A stretch of 62,415 nt of DNA from an uncultured Bacteroidales bacterium (GCA_900542185.1 UQMZ01000020.1:1-62415); one strand, 5' to 3'. Counted from the first letter of the stretch, positions 42,501 to 50,717 are shown. Translations and numbers: made by a program. Notes: generated by a model from the sequence alone, not told the origin.

Positions 42501-43048
42501 CTGGATTTCCTGGCTATATCGACGACACCCCTTACAAACGCTGTTTTGGCTTCGGTGTATCTGTCGCGGTCGTTTCTGTACTTAGGAAGCAGCGACAGTT
42601 TTAATATTTCATATTCTTCAGCTACTTCCGGATGAGCTGTCAGATAATCGCGGAAAAGTATTTCATCATTGTCACCGGCTATATGAAAATGAATATGGAA
42701 TACCCTGTCGGCATACCCGGCGGGAGTATAGCCTTTGTTGAAGCTCATGCGTTGTTCAGACTTTGACATACAGATATATTCCGCAGCTTCCATTTTCTCT
42801 TTGATTCGCTGCCAGTCGGCACCGGGATTAATTTCGACAAGAATATCAATTATCGGCTTTGCCTGAATATCGGGAATCGCCGTACTGCCTATGTGGGTGA
42901 CGACCGGACAATATACTGACAGCAATGCGGTGAGGCTTTCTATTTCTTCTCTTGCCCAATCTTTCCATTGCGGCCGGTGGGAAGTCAGCACGATGGGGAA
43001 CAGCTGCCATAGTTCCTCCAAAGTCATGTCTTTAAGTGTCCGGCTCAT
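42497..43048 (-). CDS. GrpB-family (UPF0157) nucleotidyltransferase-fold protein
   Basis: 183 aa. The family signature VTHIGSTAIPDIQAKPIIDI at about residues 52-71 is intact, giving the GS and D-x-D elements of a nucleotidyltransferase fold. HIHFHIAGDNDEILFRDYL and YTEAKTAFVRGV follow as in GrpB proteins. The family is linked to CoA-biosynthesis-like or nucleotidyl-transfer functions without firm biochemistry; some relatives modify antibiotics. An N-terminal extension of about 25 residues (ELWQLFPIVLTSH) is also typical. Overlaps both neighbours by 4 nt. Confidence 0.93.
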   Translation of the reverse strand: MSRTLKDMTLEELWQLFPIVLTSHRPQWKDWAREEIESLTALLSVYCPVVTHIGSTAIPDIQAKPIIDILVEINPGADWQRIKEKMEAAEYICMSKSEQRMSFNKGYTPAGYADRVFHIHFHIAGDNDEILFRDYLTAHPEVAEEYEILKLSLLPKYRNDRDRYTEAKTAFVRGVVDIARKSR

Positions 43049-43611
43049 GATTCAATCCTCCGCTCTCGATTGATATGCATGATATGGTAATCCTCTTTAG
43101 TCATAATGTAGAAATGCTCTGTCCGTTTGTCTCCGAGAGGAGACAGGATGTCATGGTTCGTATGATGGAACTTGAAGCCGCTTTTTTCACAAACACGTTT
43201 CGATTTATTGTTTCCTTCATAATATCCGCACCACACAGTATCAAGAGCCAGCTCATTGAAACATCTTGACAACAGGGCATTGACCGCTTCCGGTATGAGA
43301 CCTTGCCCCCAATATGGCTTGCCAATCCAATAGCCGATCTCGGCCTCGCCCGGCTTCATGGCTGCGGAGTGAAGGCCGTCCGCAAACATGATTCCGCAAC
43401 TGCCGACAGGTTCGCCGGTATCTTTCAGGACTACGGCGTATGTTTCAGGCGCAGAAAACACAGTCCGGATTATTTCAAGACTGTTTTCTACGGATGTATG
43501 CGGCTGCCAACCGGCAATGGGCCCTATATCCGGGTCGCACGCGTATTTATACAGTATTTCTGCTTCCGATTCTTGCCACGGGCGAAGAATCAATCTTTCC
43601 GTTTCAATCAT
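43045..43611 (-). CDS. GNAT N-acetyltransferase (RimJ/RimL-like)
   Basis: 188 aa. Begins TERLILRPWQESEAEILYKY, the standard start of RimJ/RimL-like GNATs. The acetyl-CoA loop is in EIGYWIGKPYWGQGLIPEAV at about residues 92-111, followed by WCGYYEGNNKSKRVCEKSGF. Substrate unknown: a protein N-terminus, a ribosomal protein or a small molecule. It overlaps the GrpB gene and follows the Vat-like gene by 23 nt. Confidence 0.95.
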   Translation of the reverse strand: MIETERLILRPWQESEAEILYKYACDPDIGPIAGWQPHTSVENSLEIIRTVFSAPETYAVVLKDTGEPVGSCGIMFADGLHSAAMKPGEAEIGYWIGKPYWGQGLIPEAVNALLSRCFNELALDTVWCGYYEGNNKSKRVCEKSGFKFHHTNHDILSPLGDKRTEHFYIMTKEDYHIMHINRERRIES

Positions 43612-43634
43612 GCCGGAAGTTTTTTAGAGTTATT

Positions 43635-44255
43635 TTATAATGCATCTACATTGCCGGATTGTATATCCGGAATAGAACTTTGGATTTTTTCAATGGGCCA
43701 GTTCCACCATTGTATCTCCATAAGTGCCTTTATAACATCAGATGCAAACCGCTTGCGAATCTCTTTTGCCGGAACGCCTCCAACGATAGAATATGGTTCG
43801 ACATCTTTGGTGACGACAGCTCGTGTTCCGATAATCGCTCCGTCGCCAATGCGGACGCCAGCCATGATGACTGCGTCATAACCTATCCATACATCATTGC
43901 CAATCACAATATCGCCTTTGTTGTCCCACGCTGCGGCTACTTCCGATTTCGGCAAATCCCACTCCTTAAAGAACAAAGGGAATGTGTAGGTGGAAAGTGA
44001 TTTAAGCGTATGGTTGGCGCAGTTGAATATAAACTTTGCACCGCAGGCTATCGAGCAGAATTTGCCGATAATAAGCCTGTCATTATTTATCGGATAATGG
44101 TAGAGGACATTGTTTTTCTCGAAGTCTCGCGGATCATTCACAAAATCATTGTAGATGGTGAAGTCCCCGACCTCGATTGTCGGTCGTGTGACTACTGATT
44201 TCAGATATACTGTCTGATTATCATTGGAACGCGGATAAATTTTATTCTCGGCCAT
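43635..44255 (-). CDS. hexapeptide-repeat xenobiotic acetyltransferase (Vat/CatB-like)
   Basis: 206 aa, the typical length. Motifs: DRLIIGKFCSIACGAKFIFN near residue 60, NHTLKSLSTYTFPLF with the catalytic His at about residue 82, and the left-handed beta-helix repeats VIGNDVWIGYDAVIMAGVRI and DGAIIGTRAVVTKDVEPYSI, ending in VGGVPAKEIRKRF. These enzymes acetylate streptogramin A or chloramphenicol; the chromosomal versions are often of unknown specificity. It lies 3 nt after the flavodoxin reductase gene. Confidence 0.95.
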   Translation of the reverse strand: MAENKIYPRSNDNQTVYLKSVVTRPTIEVGDFTIYNDFVNDPRDFEKNNVLYHYPINNDRLIIGKFCSIACGAKFIFNCANHTLKSLSTYTFPLFFKEWDLPKSEVAAAWDNKGDIVIGNDVWIGYDAVIMAGVRIGDGAIIGTRAVVTKDVEPYSIVGGVPAKEIRKRFASDVIKALMEIQWWNWPIEKIQSSIPDIQSGNVDAL

Positions 44256-44258
44256 AGA

Positions 44259-44828
44259 TCAATCCTTTAACCGTTTTATGAGCCAAGCCATGTTTTCGCC
44301 GAGGTTGCGCATATTTGCCATACCTTCGTCATCGCTGAGCACATCTCCAATGTCCTTTCCATAAACCATATTCCAGTATGTTGAGCCTACAACAATCATC
44401 TCCTTGTTGAGCATAAAATGGTTCATGGTATCGACAGTTGTCATTCCTCCTCCGCGACGCACAGCTGCAACTGCGGCCCCAACCTTATGACGGAGAAGAC
44501 CGGGATTGGTGGCGACAACGACACCGGCACGCTCCAGAAACGCTTTCATCTTTGCCGAAACATCTGCGGAATAGACCGGGGAACCGAGTATGATGCCGTC
44601 GGCTTCGACCATTCGGCTGAATATCTCCGCAAAACTGTCTCTGGCAACCACGCAGTTTCCACGACCTTTGCAGGCGAAACATCCACGGCATGGCTGAATC
44701 TCATAATCAGCTAACTGTATCAGCTCAGTTTCAATGCCTTCTTTGTTCAGTTCATCAAAAACTTTGCCGACAATGATGGCTGTGTTGCCGTCTTTGCGTG
44801 AGCTTCCGTTAATACCGACCACCTTCAT
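44259..44828 (-). CDS. flavodoxin-family NAD(P)H-dependent FMN reductase
   Basis: 189 aa. The FMN-phosphate loop GINGSSRKDGNTAIIV is at residues 4-19. CRGCFACKGRGNCVVARDSF near residues 48-67 is the cysteine-rich element found in the iron-sulfur-flavoprotein-like branch. GSPVYSADVSAKMKAFLERA and AVRRGGGMTTVDTM complete the fold. It probably reduces quinones, azo or nitro compounds, or supplies electrons to the downstream enzymes. It overlaps the tautomerase gene by 4 nt. Confidence 0.94.
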   Translation of the reverse strand: MKVVGINGSSRKDGNTAIIVGKVFDELNKEGIETELIQLADYEIQPCRGCFACKGRGNCVVARDSFAEIFSRMVEADGIILGSPVYSADVSAKMKAFLERAGVVVATNPGLLRHKVGAAVAAVRRGGGMTTVDTMNHFMLNKEMIVVGSTYWNMVYGKDIGDVLSDDEGMANMRNLGENMAWLIKRLKD

Positions 44829-45025
44829 GGTTTGTAGTTGCGTTTAATCTCGTCGATTGACTTGCCGCCAATACCGAAGTTCTCGTCAGGCAGTTCCTTG
44901 ATGGTGACAGTGAAGAACTGCTCCGGGATATGGGTTATCTCGGAGGCGGTTGCTGTCAGGCGTTCAATCAACTGTTTTTTCTGTTCTGCTGTCAGATTCC
45001 CGCTCTCGATTGATATGTATGGCAT
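44825..45025 (-). CDS. 4-oxalocrotonate tautomerase family protein
   Basis: 66 aa, the usual subunit size. After removal of Met the catalytic Pro is N-terminal (MPYISIESG). KKQLIERLTATASEITHIPE and FTVTIKELPDENFGIGGKSI match the family, with the tail K rather than the usual Arg39-type pattern not resolvable by eye. It acts as an oligomeric keto-enol tautomerase, or in relatives as a dehalogenase. It sits in the middle of the redox part of the operon, overlapping the reductase gene and 11 nt from the iron-sulfur protein gene. Confidence 0.95.
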   Translation of the reverse strand: MPYISIESGNLTAEQKKQLIERLTATASEITHIPEQFFTVTIKELPDENFGIGGKSIDEIKRNYKP

Positions 45026-45036
45026 AGTAAGAATTG

Positions 45037-45717
45037 TTAGAGTTTATTTTTGCTCCCGAGATTATAAGGACAGATGTCTCTACATTTATGACATGATATT
45101 TTCCATGTCTTTTGTTCTTTGTCATCGCCAAATGCATGGTTCCAACAATCAAGTTGCTTTAGTTCTGATTCCGAGAGCGCGTTAATCGGACAGATTTCGA
45201 CGCATAGATTGCAGTTGTTGCATATGGGAGTAAGAAGCGGATCCGGTTCAAATTCCTGCTCAGATAATACTGCTCCCAACCACACCATACTGCCATACTG
45301 AGGTGTTATCAGCAAAGAATGCCTGCCTATAGTTCCTAATCCAGCGGCTTGCGCGGCATGTTTTTGGGATATTATTGAACGGAATCTATTGGTTTTAGAG
45401 TCCCAAAGACTTTCATTGGTTGGTATCGGGACGCAGACTATTCCATATTTTTCCATCTCTATACAGAAATCAAGAGCAATTGCATCCATCTTTGGAGTCA
45501 TAGAATTTCTAACACGAGTGTATGGTATGGCTGATTTGCACCTAAGGGTCCCTATTGGAAACCGACATGCAAAAGATATAACTGATTTGCACGAAGGCAT
45601 CACATCCGTGGGGTGGAATCCATTTGGAGCATCACTGAATCGATCAAGAGAGGCCACGCCACATAAATCGGCGCCCAATGCAAACAGGATATTCTTTATT
45701 CCTGATTTATCCATCAT
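45037..45717 (-). CDS. iron-sulfur protein related to epoxyqueuosine reductase (QueG-like)
   Basis: 226 aa. C-terminal clusters CNNCNLCVEICPINAL at about residues 168-183 and CHKCRDICPYN at about 207-217 provide ligands for two 4Fe-4S centres. The N-terminal half has QueG-like features (GADLCGVASLDRF, KHAAQAAGLGTIGRHSLLIT). QueG is about 310-380 aa with a C-terminal HEAT domain, absent here, so this is the short uncharacterised branch rather than a true queuosine enzyme. It may transfer electrons within the operon. Confidence 0.88.
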   Translation of the reverse strand: MMDKSGIKNILFALGADLCGVASLDRFSDAPNGFHPTDVMPSCKSVISFACRFPIGTLRCKSAIPYTRVRNSMTPKMDAIALDFCIEMEKYGIVCVPIPTNESLWDSKTNRFRSIISQKHAAQAAGLGTIGRHSLLITPQYGSMVWLGAVLSEQEFEPDPLLTPICNNCNLCVEICPINALSESELKQLDCWNHAFGDDKEQKTWKISCHKCRDICPYNLGSKNKL

Positions 45718-45728
45718 TATTAAGATTT

Positions 45729-46073
45729 TTATTTCCGTTTAATTGTCTGACATTTACGTTTAGTCATTTCCTCGGCGAAAGCCTGTTCGCCATGCTCGCG
45801 GATGTAGCGTATGCAAGCCGGACGGTCTGATTTGAAAAGAAAGGCGAATATCTTTCCAATAAGATTGGAATATATCTTACACTCAGATACATTCTTAGTA
45901 CATTCGGCACAAGAGTGATAACCATTATCTTTAACGCAAGCCCTTATCTTGCACCACGAAGCCTTTTCGTTATTATGGCAACCGGGGCATTTGTCTGTCA
46001 GATACTTACGGCACGCGCCGCAGTAGAGGCCGCACGCCGCTATGAGTTCTTTGTTTGCTTCGATATCCTTCAT
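45729..46073 (-). CDS. DUF3795 cysteine-rich protein
   Basis: 114 aa. ACGLYCGACRKYLTDKCPGC and the later CKIRACVKDNGYHSCAEC give the cysteine pattern of DUF3795, a small zinc- or iron-binding protein of unknown role. A basic, helical C-terminus follows. 9-11 nt separate it from each neighbour, consistent with a single transcript. Confidence 0.92.
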   Translation of the reverse strand: MKDIEANKELIAACGLYCGACRKYLTDKCPGCHNNEKASWCKIRACVKDNGYHSCAECTKNVSECKIYSNLIGKIFAFLFKSDRPACIRYIREHGEQAFAEEMTKRKCQTIKRK

Positions 46074-46082
46074 GGCGGGAAT

Positions 46083-46763
46083 TTATATTTGAATATGGGC
46101 GAATTCATGGTCAATCCAGATAGTGGCTTCGGCGCCGACGAAACGAAGCAGCACATAGTTCGGGTCAGCGGGTCCTCCCGGGAAATGGTTGATATACCAG
46201 TCCTGCCATTTCTCCCTGCGGATATCGTCATCGTCGATAATCTCCACTGTGCCGCGCAGACAGACACTTGAACCGTCTTTGTCGTAGCATAACCCGGCTT
46301 TGGGATTACGTTTGAAATCAGCGACCTTCACGGAATCTGCGCCGGTTGCCATCCATACGATGCCGCATCCTTGGGTATCGTCTTTCGCCATAGGCACAGG
46401 GCGCGGAAAACCATCACTGTTTACAGAAGCGATGGTTACGGTAGCACATTCCGCAAGCAGGGCCTCGGCTTTGCGTATCAGGTCAGAATCACTGTACTGT
46501 TTCCAGCGTTTGAGGTGAGGGAAGAACCGGCGCATCTGTTCCTTCATCTGCTCGACTGTAAGATTCTGACCGGAGTTTTTGTTTATCTCGTCGGTGAATC
46601 GGGCGCAGTGGTCTATCATCTGCTCCATAGTCAAGTCCTGCGTGAATTTGCCGTCCTTGTAACAGTAGATGCAGTAATCTTCATTTGACGAGCCATCGGC
46701 ATTCGTGCCGAGTATTTCGTTTGTGAGCGGCATTCCGCAGCTCTGGCAGAATTTCATTTCCAT
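46083..46763 (-). CDS. zinc-ribbon plus PNPOx-like (pyridoxamine-phosphate-oxidase fold) protein
   Basis: 226 aa, two domains. Residues 1-80 are a zinc-ribbon (FCQSCGMPLTNEILGTNADG, DYCIYCYKDGKF) with a helical tail, typical of proteins annotated as putative zinc-ribbon. Residues about 95-226 are a flavin-binding split barrel (TVTIASVNSDGFPRPVPMAK, WMATGADSVKVADFKRNPKA). It probably binds FMN or F420-like cofactor and acts on small molecules. It is the first gene of the long operon, with a 250-nt leader upstream that holds a rod-like RNA structure. Confidence 0.92.
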   Translation of the reverse strand: MEMKFCQSCGMPLTNEILGTNADGSSNEDYCIYCYKDGKFTQDLTMEQMIDHCARFTDEINKNSGQNLTVEQMKEQMRRFFPHLKRWKQYSDSDLIRKAEALLAECATVTIASVNSDGFPRPVPMAKDDTQGCGIVWMATGADSVKVADFKRNPKAGLCYDKDGSSVCLRGTVEIIDDDDIRREKWQDWYINHFPGGPADPNYVLLRFVGAEATIWIDHEFAHIQI

Positions 46764-46785
46764 TGCAATCTTTCATTTTTGCCCG

Positions 46786-46958
46786 GCAGTCCTTACAGGG
46801 CAGATTATTAAATACAGAAGCGCGGACTGCAACGCCACGTCTTATTTGGAGGTCGTAGGAAACCTTGTGTACAGATGTAGTGATAGCAGCCCACGCCGTA
46901 TGCGTGAGAACCGCTATGCAATCTCAGTACACTGGTGAATTTCCTACGTTCCCAAATA
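46786..46958. ncRNA. candidate structured RNA: long rod-like hairpin in the operon leader
   Basis: A nested series of pairings spans 46843-46958. TATTTGG (46843-46849) pairs with CCAAATA (46952-46958). CGTAGGAAA (46854-46862) pairs with TTTCCTACG (46940-46948). GTGTAC (46867-46872) pairs with GTACAC (46927-46932). AGAT (46873-46876) pairs with ATCT (46921-46924). ATAGC (46883-46887) pairs with GCTAT (46913-46917). CACGC (46892-46896) pairs with GCGTG (46902-46906). A separate stem GCAGTCC/GGACTGC (46786-46792, 46824-46830) lies on the gene side. All are downstream of the minus-strand promoter at 47021. It may be a leader, a riboswitch-like element, a small RNA or a miniature mobile element. 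Confidence 0.5.
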
Positions 46959-47020
46959 CAAGAGAGCATATCGCTTCTTATTTTCAAAATGTCGTGGATT
47001 GGATTACGCCAACCCGACCA

Positions 47021-47028
47021 CAAAGTTA
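47021..47028 (-). promoter_or_regulatory. -7 box for the detoxification operon and its leader
   Basis: TAACTTTG on the minus strand, 257 nt upstream of the first gene's ATG at 46763. There is no TTTG at 20 bp. The rest of 46959-47266 shows no gene. Confidence 0.55.
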
Positions 47029-47266
47029 CGAAATTATTCTGAGATTTTAACGATTGAGCGTGGTGGTCTGGCGAAAATTTGGCTGATATCACCACATTTG
47101 GCTCGGTCAAGCCCCGTCGAGCTAAAGGTTTCACCGCCCGATTTTGGTTAAAGCCTGTTAAAGTTTGAGGCTGTGAGGCGGAGATATGGGGTTGAATGAT
47201 GCTGAATGATTTTGAATTTAGCGATAATCGTACCTGACAGCAATGCCCTTATTGTCAAATGCTCAA

Positions 47267-48722
47267 TCATTTTTTTGGAGATAGAAATATATATTTCTGT
47301 AGCCTACTTGTGGGCTTGTCGGGGATTGTCATTTGGATGCGGGTGCCGATGAGAGGATTGAGATAACGTTCACGGAATTTACGTTTGTCTTTGAAGCCGC
47401 AAAATTGGGTTATCTCGGCTAATGAGCGAGGTTCGGTGCAGAATTCTATGATCTTATCTTCGATTGTCTTGACATTCTGACTTGTGCCCTGACTTGTGTC
47501 TGACCTGGGGGTAAGCCCCAAGTCGGATTTGTTTGTGACGTGGACATTCACGCGGAAGGCAGTGATTGTATTCACGTCAAATTCTGCCAGAGGATTACCG
47601 TTATCTTTCAGCATCTCCTGTACGCGGGTAACACCACGGTTGAATTTATTGACATACTTCATTACCCTCATAGCCTCTGCCACGAGTGGGTTGCGATAGT
47701 CATTGACCGACGGGAAGTTTTCAGGACGGGCTTCGCCATACAGTCCACCTGCATCCATCACTTCTATATAGTCATCAAACTGATACAGGCGGATGGGCAT
47801 ATTCGCTTGGTAATCCCTGTGCATACAGGCATTCATCAGCAGTTCGCGGATAGCACCTTCCGGATAATTCCAGACAGTGCGTTCACGGAATAACGAGTCG
47901 GGAACAGGACGTTGTGTAATAATGGCATCCTTTACGAATGATTCCAGTGTCGGCAACATTCTGTATAGAGGGCCGGCAAACTGACGTTCATTCATTAAGG
48001 ATGTCGCCTCCTTTGTCTTTCCCGGCGAACCGCACAAACTGTACATAATCGCCGAGAAGAAAGTATTTGGGATTGACACCGAAAAGGATTATGCCTGCAT
48101 AAGTCGGACAGTCATTGTCGCGGTCGTAGAGATGTATTGATGCAAGTTGCTCTTTGATGTCGCGGTTGTCCGTTGCGAGCGTTTCTTCATCAAACACCAG
48201 TGGGAGATATCTGGTCTTGATGTAATCAATATCCAGATCTTCCAGTTTGGCGTTTAGGCAAGGTGTAGCGTCAAATGTTGCCATGAATGAACACCGACGT
48301 TCTGCAAGGATTCTCTCCTCCGCTTCGGTAGCAATATCTCTGCGAGGTCCGACACGGATAAATACTCTACCGCGATATCTAACCGGAGGCAAATCGGAGG
48401 GTCTGACCTCAGCAACCAGTAAATCACCTTCCGGAAACGAAAAACGTTCAACCGACATGGTCGGCAACGGGAGTATATTGCCGTCAGAACGGATGCCTGC
48501 AATCTTCTTAAGCAGGGCATCGTCAACTTTCATCCCGGCAATACTGCCATCATCTTTTGCTCCGATAATCAGATAGCCGTTCTTGCGGGAGCCGGGCATA
48601 TCGTTGGCAAACGCACAGATAGCCTCACAGAACTTGTCCATGTTGCCTGTACTGACAGTGCGTTCCACACGATATGACTCGGTAGACTTCAGCAATTCCA
48701 ATATGTCCTCTTTAGCTATCAT
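47267..48722 (-). pseudogene. Schlafen/AlbA_2-type ATPase gene split by a 4-bp duplication
   Basis: The 5' frame (ATG 48722, 244 aa) has the AlbA_2/Schlafen AAA_4 start (GYLIIGAKDDGSIAGMKVDD, RGRVFIRVG) and stops at 47988. The 3' frame continues the same protein (NERQFAGPLYRMLPTLESFV, ELLMNACMHRDYQ, then a HATPase_c_4/RecG-like region and C-terminal wHTH) to 47267. At the joint the minus strand reads CTTAATGAATGAACG; removing one AATG restores GDILNERQFAG. Intact, it would be about 484 aa. The duplication creates TGA plus an overlapping ATG, so the second half could still be made by re-initiation. Confidence 0.85.
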
Positions 48723-48746
48723 CCGGATTTATGGGTTGTCTATATG

Positions 48747-48754
48747 CAAAATTA
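48747..48754 (-). promoter_or_regulatory. -7 box for the split ATPase gene
   Basis: TAATTTTG on the minus strand, 24 nt upstream of the ATG at 48722. Confidence 0.55.
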
Positions 48755-48828
48755 CAAAAAATATATTACCCAACCGCTCATGAGCCAGCATTTTATCTGA
48801 GATATATCCGTCTCATCCTCAATGAAGA

Positions 48829-48868
48829 AATCGCTCCGACAGACTAAAGAAAGTCTGACGGAGCGATT
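48829..48868. terminator. strong hairpin with 16 paired bases per arm
   Basis: AATCGCTCCG-A-CAGACT (48829-48845) pairs with AGTCTG-A-CGGAGCGATT (48852-48868), with one A-A mismatch and a 6-nt loop. No intact gene on either side ends here, so it is probably the terminator of a gene now lost. Confidence 0.7.
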
Positions 48869-48914
48869 GATGTGGAGAGTTACTTGAACGGAGGATGAAA
48901 ATTCCGGTAGCGCA

Positions 48915-49117
48915 CCTATTCAAGATGAAGGTTTCACTCATGGAGCCGCTCCTCCGGATGATTTCAAATTGTGGTTGATCCGTATCCCGCACTGACCTTT
49001 GACGAACGCGCAGCCAGTATCGCGAGGAGCAGAAAGCAAAGCTACGACGATAAGGGCCATAACTACATTAACCCCAACGCCACCGAGAGAAACACGAGTC
49101 TCTTTCGGTGGCGTTAA
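48915..49117 (+). pseudogene. frameshifted coding remnant between two terminator hairpins
   Basis: The plus strand reads FTHGAAPPDDFKLWLIRIPH to a stop at 48995. From 48974, in the next frame, it reads VDPYPALTFDERAASIARSR and continues to 49117, ending inside the following hairpin. Both pieces have real-protein composition, but there is no start codon or full domain. I cannot assign a family. The other bases of 48723-49158 hold only the two hairpins and the ATPase promoter. Confidence 0.4.
49076..49115. terminator. hairpin terminator downstream of phosphoesterase copy 2
   Basis: AACGCCACCGA (49076-49086) pairs perfectly with TCGGTGGCGTT (49105-49115), with AGAGA/TCTCT extending the stem. 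It follows the minus-strand gene ending at 49159 by 44 nt. Confidence 0.75.
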
Positions 49118-49158
49118 TTCTTACAAACCATTACACCTCTATCTTCTTTATGCAAGCC

Positions 49159-49752
49159 TTATAACTCGATGATATTAGGATGGTTGAGAGTTGAGTAGTC
49201 ATCATTCATTATCGCTCCGTTTGAAAATATCGTTGTGCCGATAGTCGTTATCCCATGCTGTTTGTGGATATGGCCAAACAGATGGACACGGGGATTTATA
49301 TTCGTCACTGCCTGCAACAATTCCTCTGAGCCATAGTTGATGTTGTCGTCGAAGTCAAGGATTCCGAATGCAGGAGAGTGGGTAATGAGAATGTCAGTGT
49401 CTGCGGGGATATTGGCATAGTTGCGATTTTGGCGGTCAGTCACGCAATCACCCATAAACATCGGGACACCATAGAATTTCAGGCCTGCAATCTCAATAGC
49501 AGAGTTGCAGAGATAATGAACATTGTCATCAAGGCCGTTGATCGTTGCTTCATAAATACAATCGTCATGGTTACCGCAGATAAATATCTTGTGGCGATAA
49601 GGCAGGTCACAGAACCAGTTCAGGAAATCAATCGCTTCTTGCTCACTCCCGACCATGCAGAAATCACCGGAATGCACCACCACATCAGCCTCAGGCAACT
49701 CCCGTAGCCGATGATGGCAACCATGAGTGTCGGAGAGGTGGAGTATTCTCAT
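49159..49752 (-). CDS. calcineurin-type metallophosphoesterase (copy 2)
   Basis: 197 aa. It has the same motifs as copy 1: LSDTHGC, HSGDF, CGNHDD, THSP and FGHIHKQHG. By eye the two are about 74% identical and the same length, so they are recent paralogs or one arrived by transfer. Here the ATG overlaps the stop of the PD-(D/E)XK nuclease-like gene by 4 nt, making it the last gene of an accessory operon. That pairing suggests a nucleic-acid or nucleotide substrate, but this is inference. Confidence 0.95.
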   Translation of the reverse strand: MRILHLSDTHGCHHRLRELPEADVVVHSGDFCMVGSEQEAIDFLNWFCDLPYRHKIFICGNHDDCIYEATINGLDDNVHYLCNSAIEIAGLKFYGVPMFMGDCVTDRQNRNYANIPADTDILITHSPAFGILDFDDNINYGSEELLQAVTNINPRVHLFGHIHKQHGITTIGTTIFSNGAIMNDDYSTLNHPNIIEL

Positions 49753-50717
49753 TCCAACCCATAATATTCAGCAATCTTTGGCAATAATGCTTTGGGGTTT
49801 TGCTTTTTGAAAATGTCTTGATATGTTAAGAGTTTCGGTAAAATTTCTAACTGATTTGCATATGTTTTTTCCCCATCGAGTGAATTCAATATCATTTCTG
49901 AGGAAATTTGGCCTATTGTTTCTTTGTAAAAGGAATTGTAATTCGTAAAAACAGTGGGGAATCCATATACAATACAACCGAAACGCAACTTGGTCTGAGG
50001 TGTCACATTCTTCCAGCATTCATCCTCTATGTTTTCCGGGCCACGAGATATACCTATGATATGACTAAAACACTGTTTAATTCCAGCTAAGTACAATGAA
50101 TCGCACGCCACTTTTGGCGATTTCGCTTGAATTGTAAAGCCCACATTCTCCTTGCCGTTTTTTTCCCATACTTTAGGATACACCATTTGCAAAGGATAAT
50201 CCGGAATTTGAGGTAAAATGTTTTTATAAAATTCCCAATATGCCATTTTAATCTCAGGTACATCATGACTAAGATATTCAGTAAATTTAGATTCCAGGAA
50301 TAATAGATTCCCTGATTCTGATTTGAGTACAACATCTACGCTTGATGCAGAACCATATACATTATTCCTAACCTCAAACCAACATTGATTATAAATTTCA
50401 TTATCAATGGTTATCGGGTTTTCATCTACATTATGGAAACATAAAATTGCTATTAACGTAGACGAATGTAATGTTAGGATTCGATTATGCTCTTGTCCCT
50501 TCCCATTAGTAGCTTGCAAGAATAGTTTGTCCCATTTATTTGATTTAATATCAAATGTTTCACACAATATTTCGCTCTTGGTTTTGTTAATAGGGACGAT
50601 TATTTCTCGAGAATATTTGGATTCTCCTTTTGATGTCTGCTTCCATCGTGTCTCAATTCTCGGTGCTATTTTGTGGAGTCGATTATCTAATTCCACAATT
50701 AAATCTTCAATAATCAT
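49749..50717 (-). CDS. PD-(D/E)XK restriction-endonuclease-like protein
   Basis: 322 aa, AT-rich. A nuclease core is visible at about residues 124-145: SSVDVVLKSESGNLLFLESK supplies the Asp and the Glu-x-Lys of a PD-(D/E)XK site, placed mid-protein after a Trp-containing strand (CWFEVRNNVYGSA). Overall layout recalls the PGN_0703-type putative restriction endonucleases of Bacteroidales. No methyltransferase is encoded nearby, so a classical restriction-modification role is doubtful. It is coupled by 4-nt overlaps to the upstream fragment and to the phosphoesterase gene. Confidence 0.75.
   Translation of the reverse strand: MIIEDLIVELDNRLHKIAPRIETRWKQTSKGESKYSREIIVPINKTKSEILCETFDIKSNKWDKLFLQATNGKGQEHNRILTLHSSTLIAILCFHNVDENPITIDNEIYNQCWFEVRNNVYGSASSVDVVLKSESGNLLFLESKFTEYLSHDVPEIKMAYWEFYKNILPQIPDYPLQMVYPKVWEKNGKENVGFTIQAKSPKVACDSLYLAGIKQCFSHIIGISRGPENIEDECWKNVTPQTKLRFGCIVYGFPTVFTNYNSFYKETIGQISSEMILNSLDGEKTYANQLEILPKLLTYQDIFKKQNPKALLPKIAEYYGLE

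Noticed and set aside
46843..46958. Integron attC site
   Set aside because: The hairpin size fits, but the conserved GTTRRRY/RYYYAAC ends and an integrase gene are absent.
46808..47134. 108-aa minus-strand ORF in the operon leader
   Set aside because: It spans the promoter and the whole rod-like hairpin, is rich in Cys/His/Arg without domain character, and its start precedes the -7 box. The base-pairing explains the sequence better.
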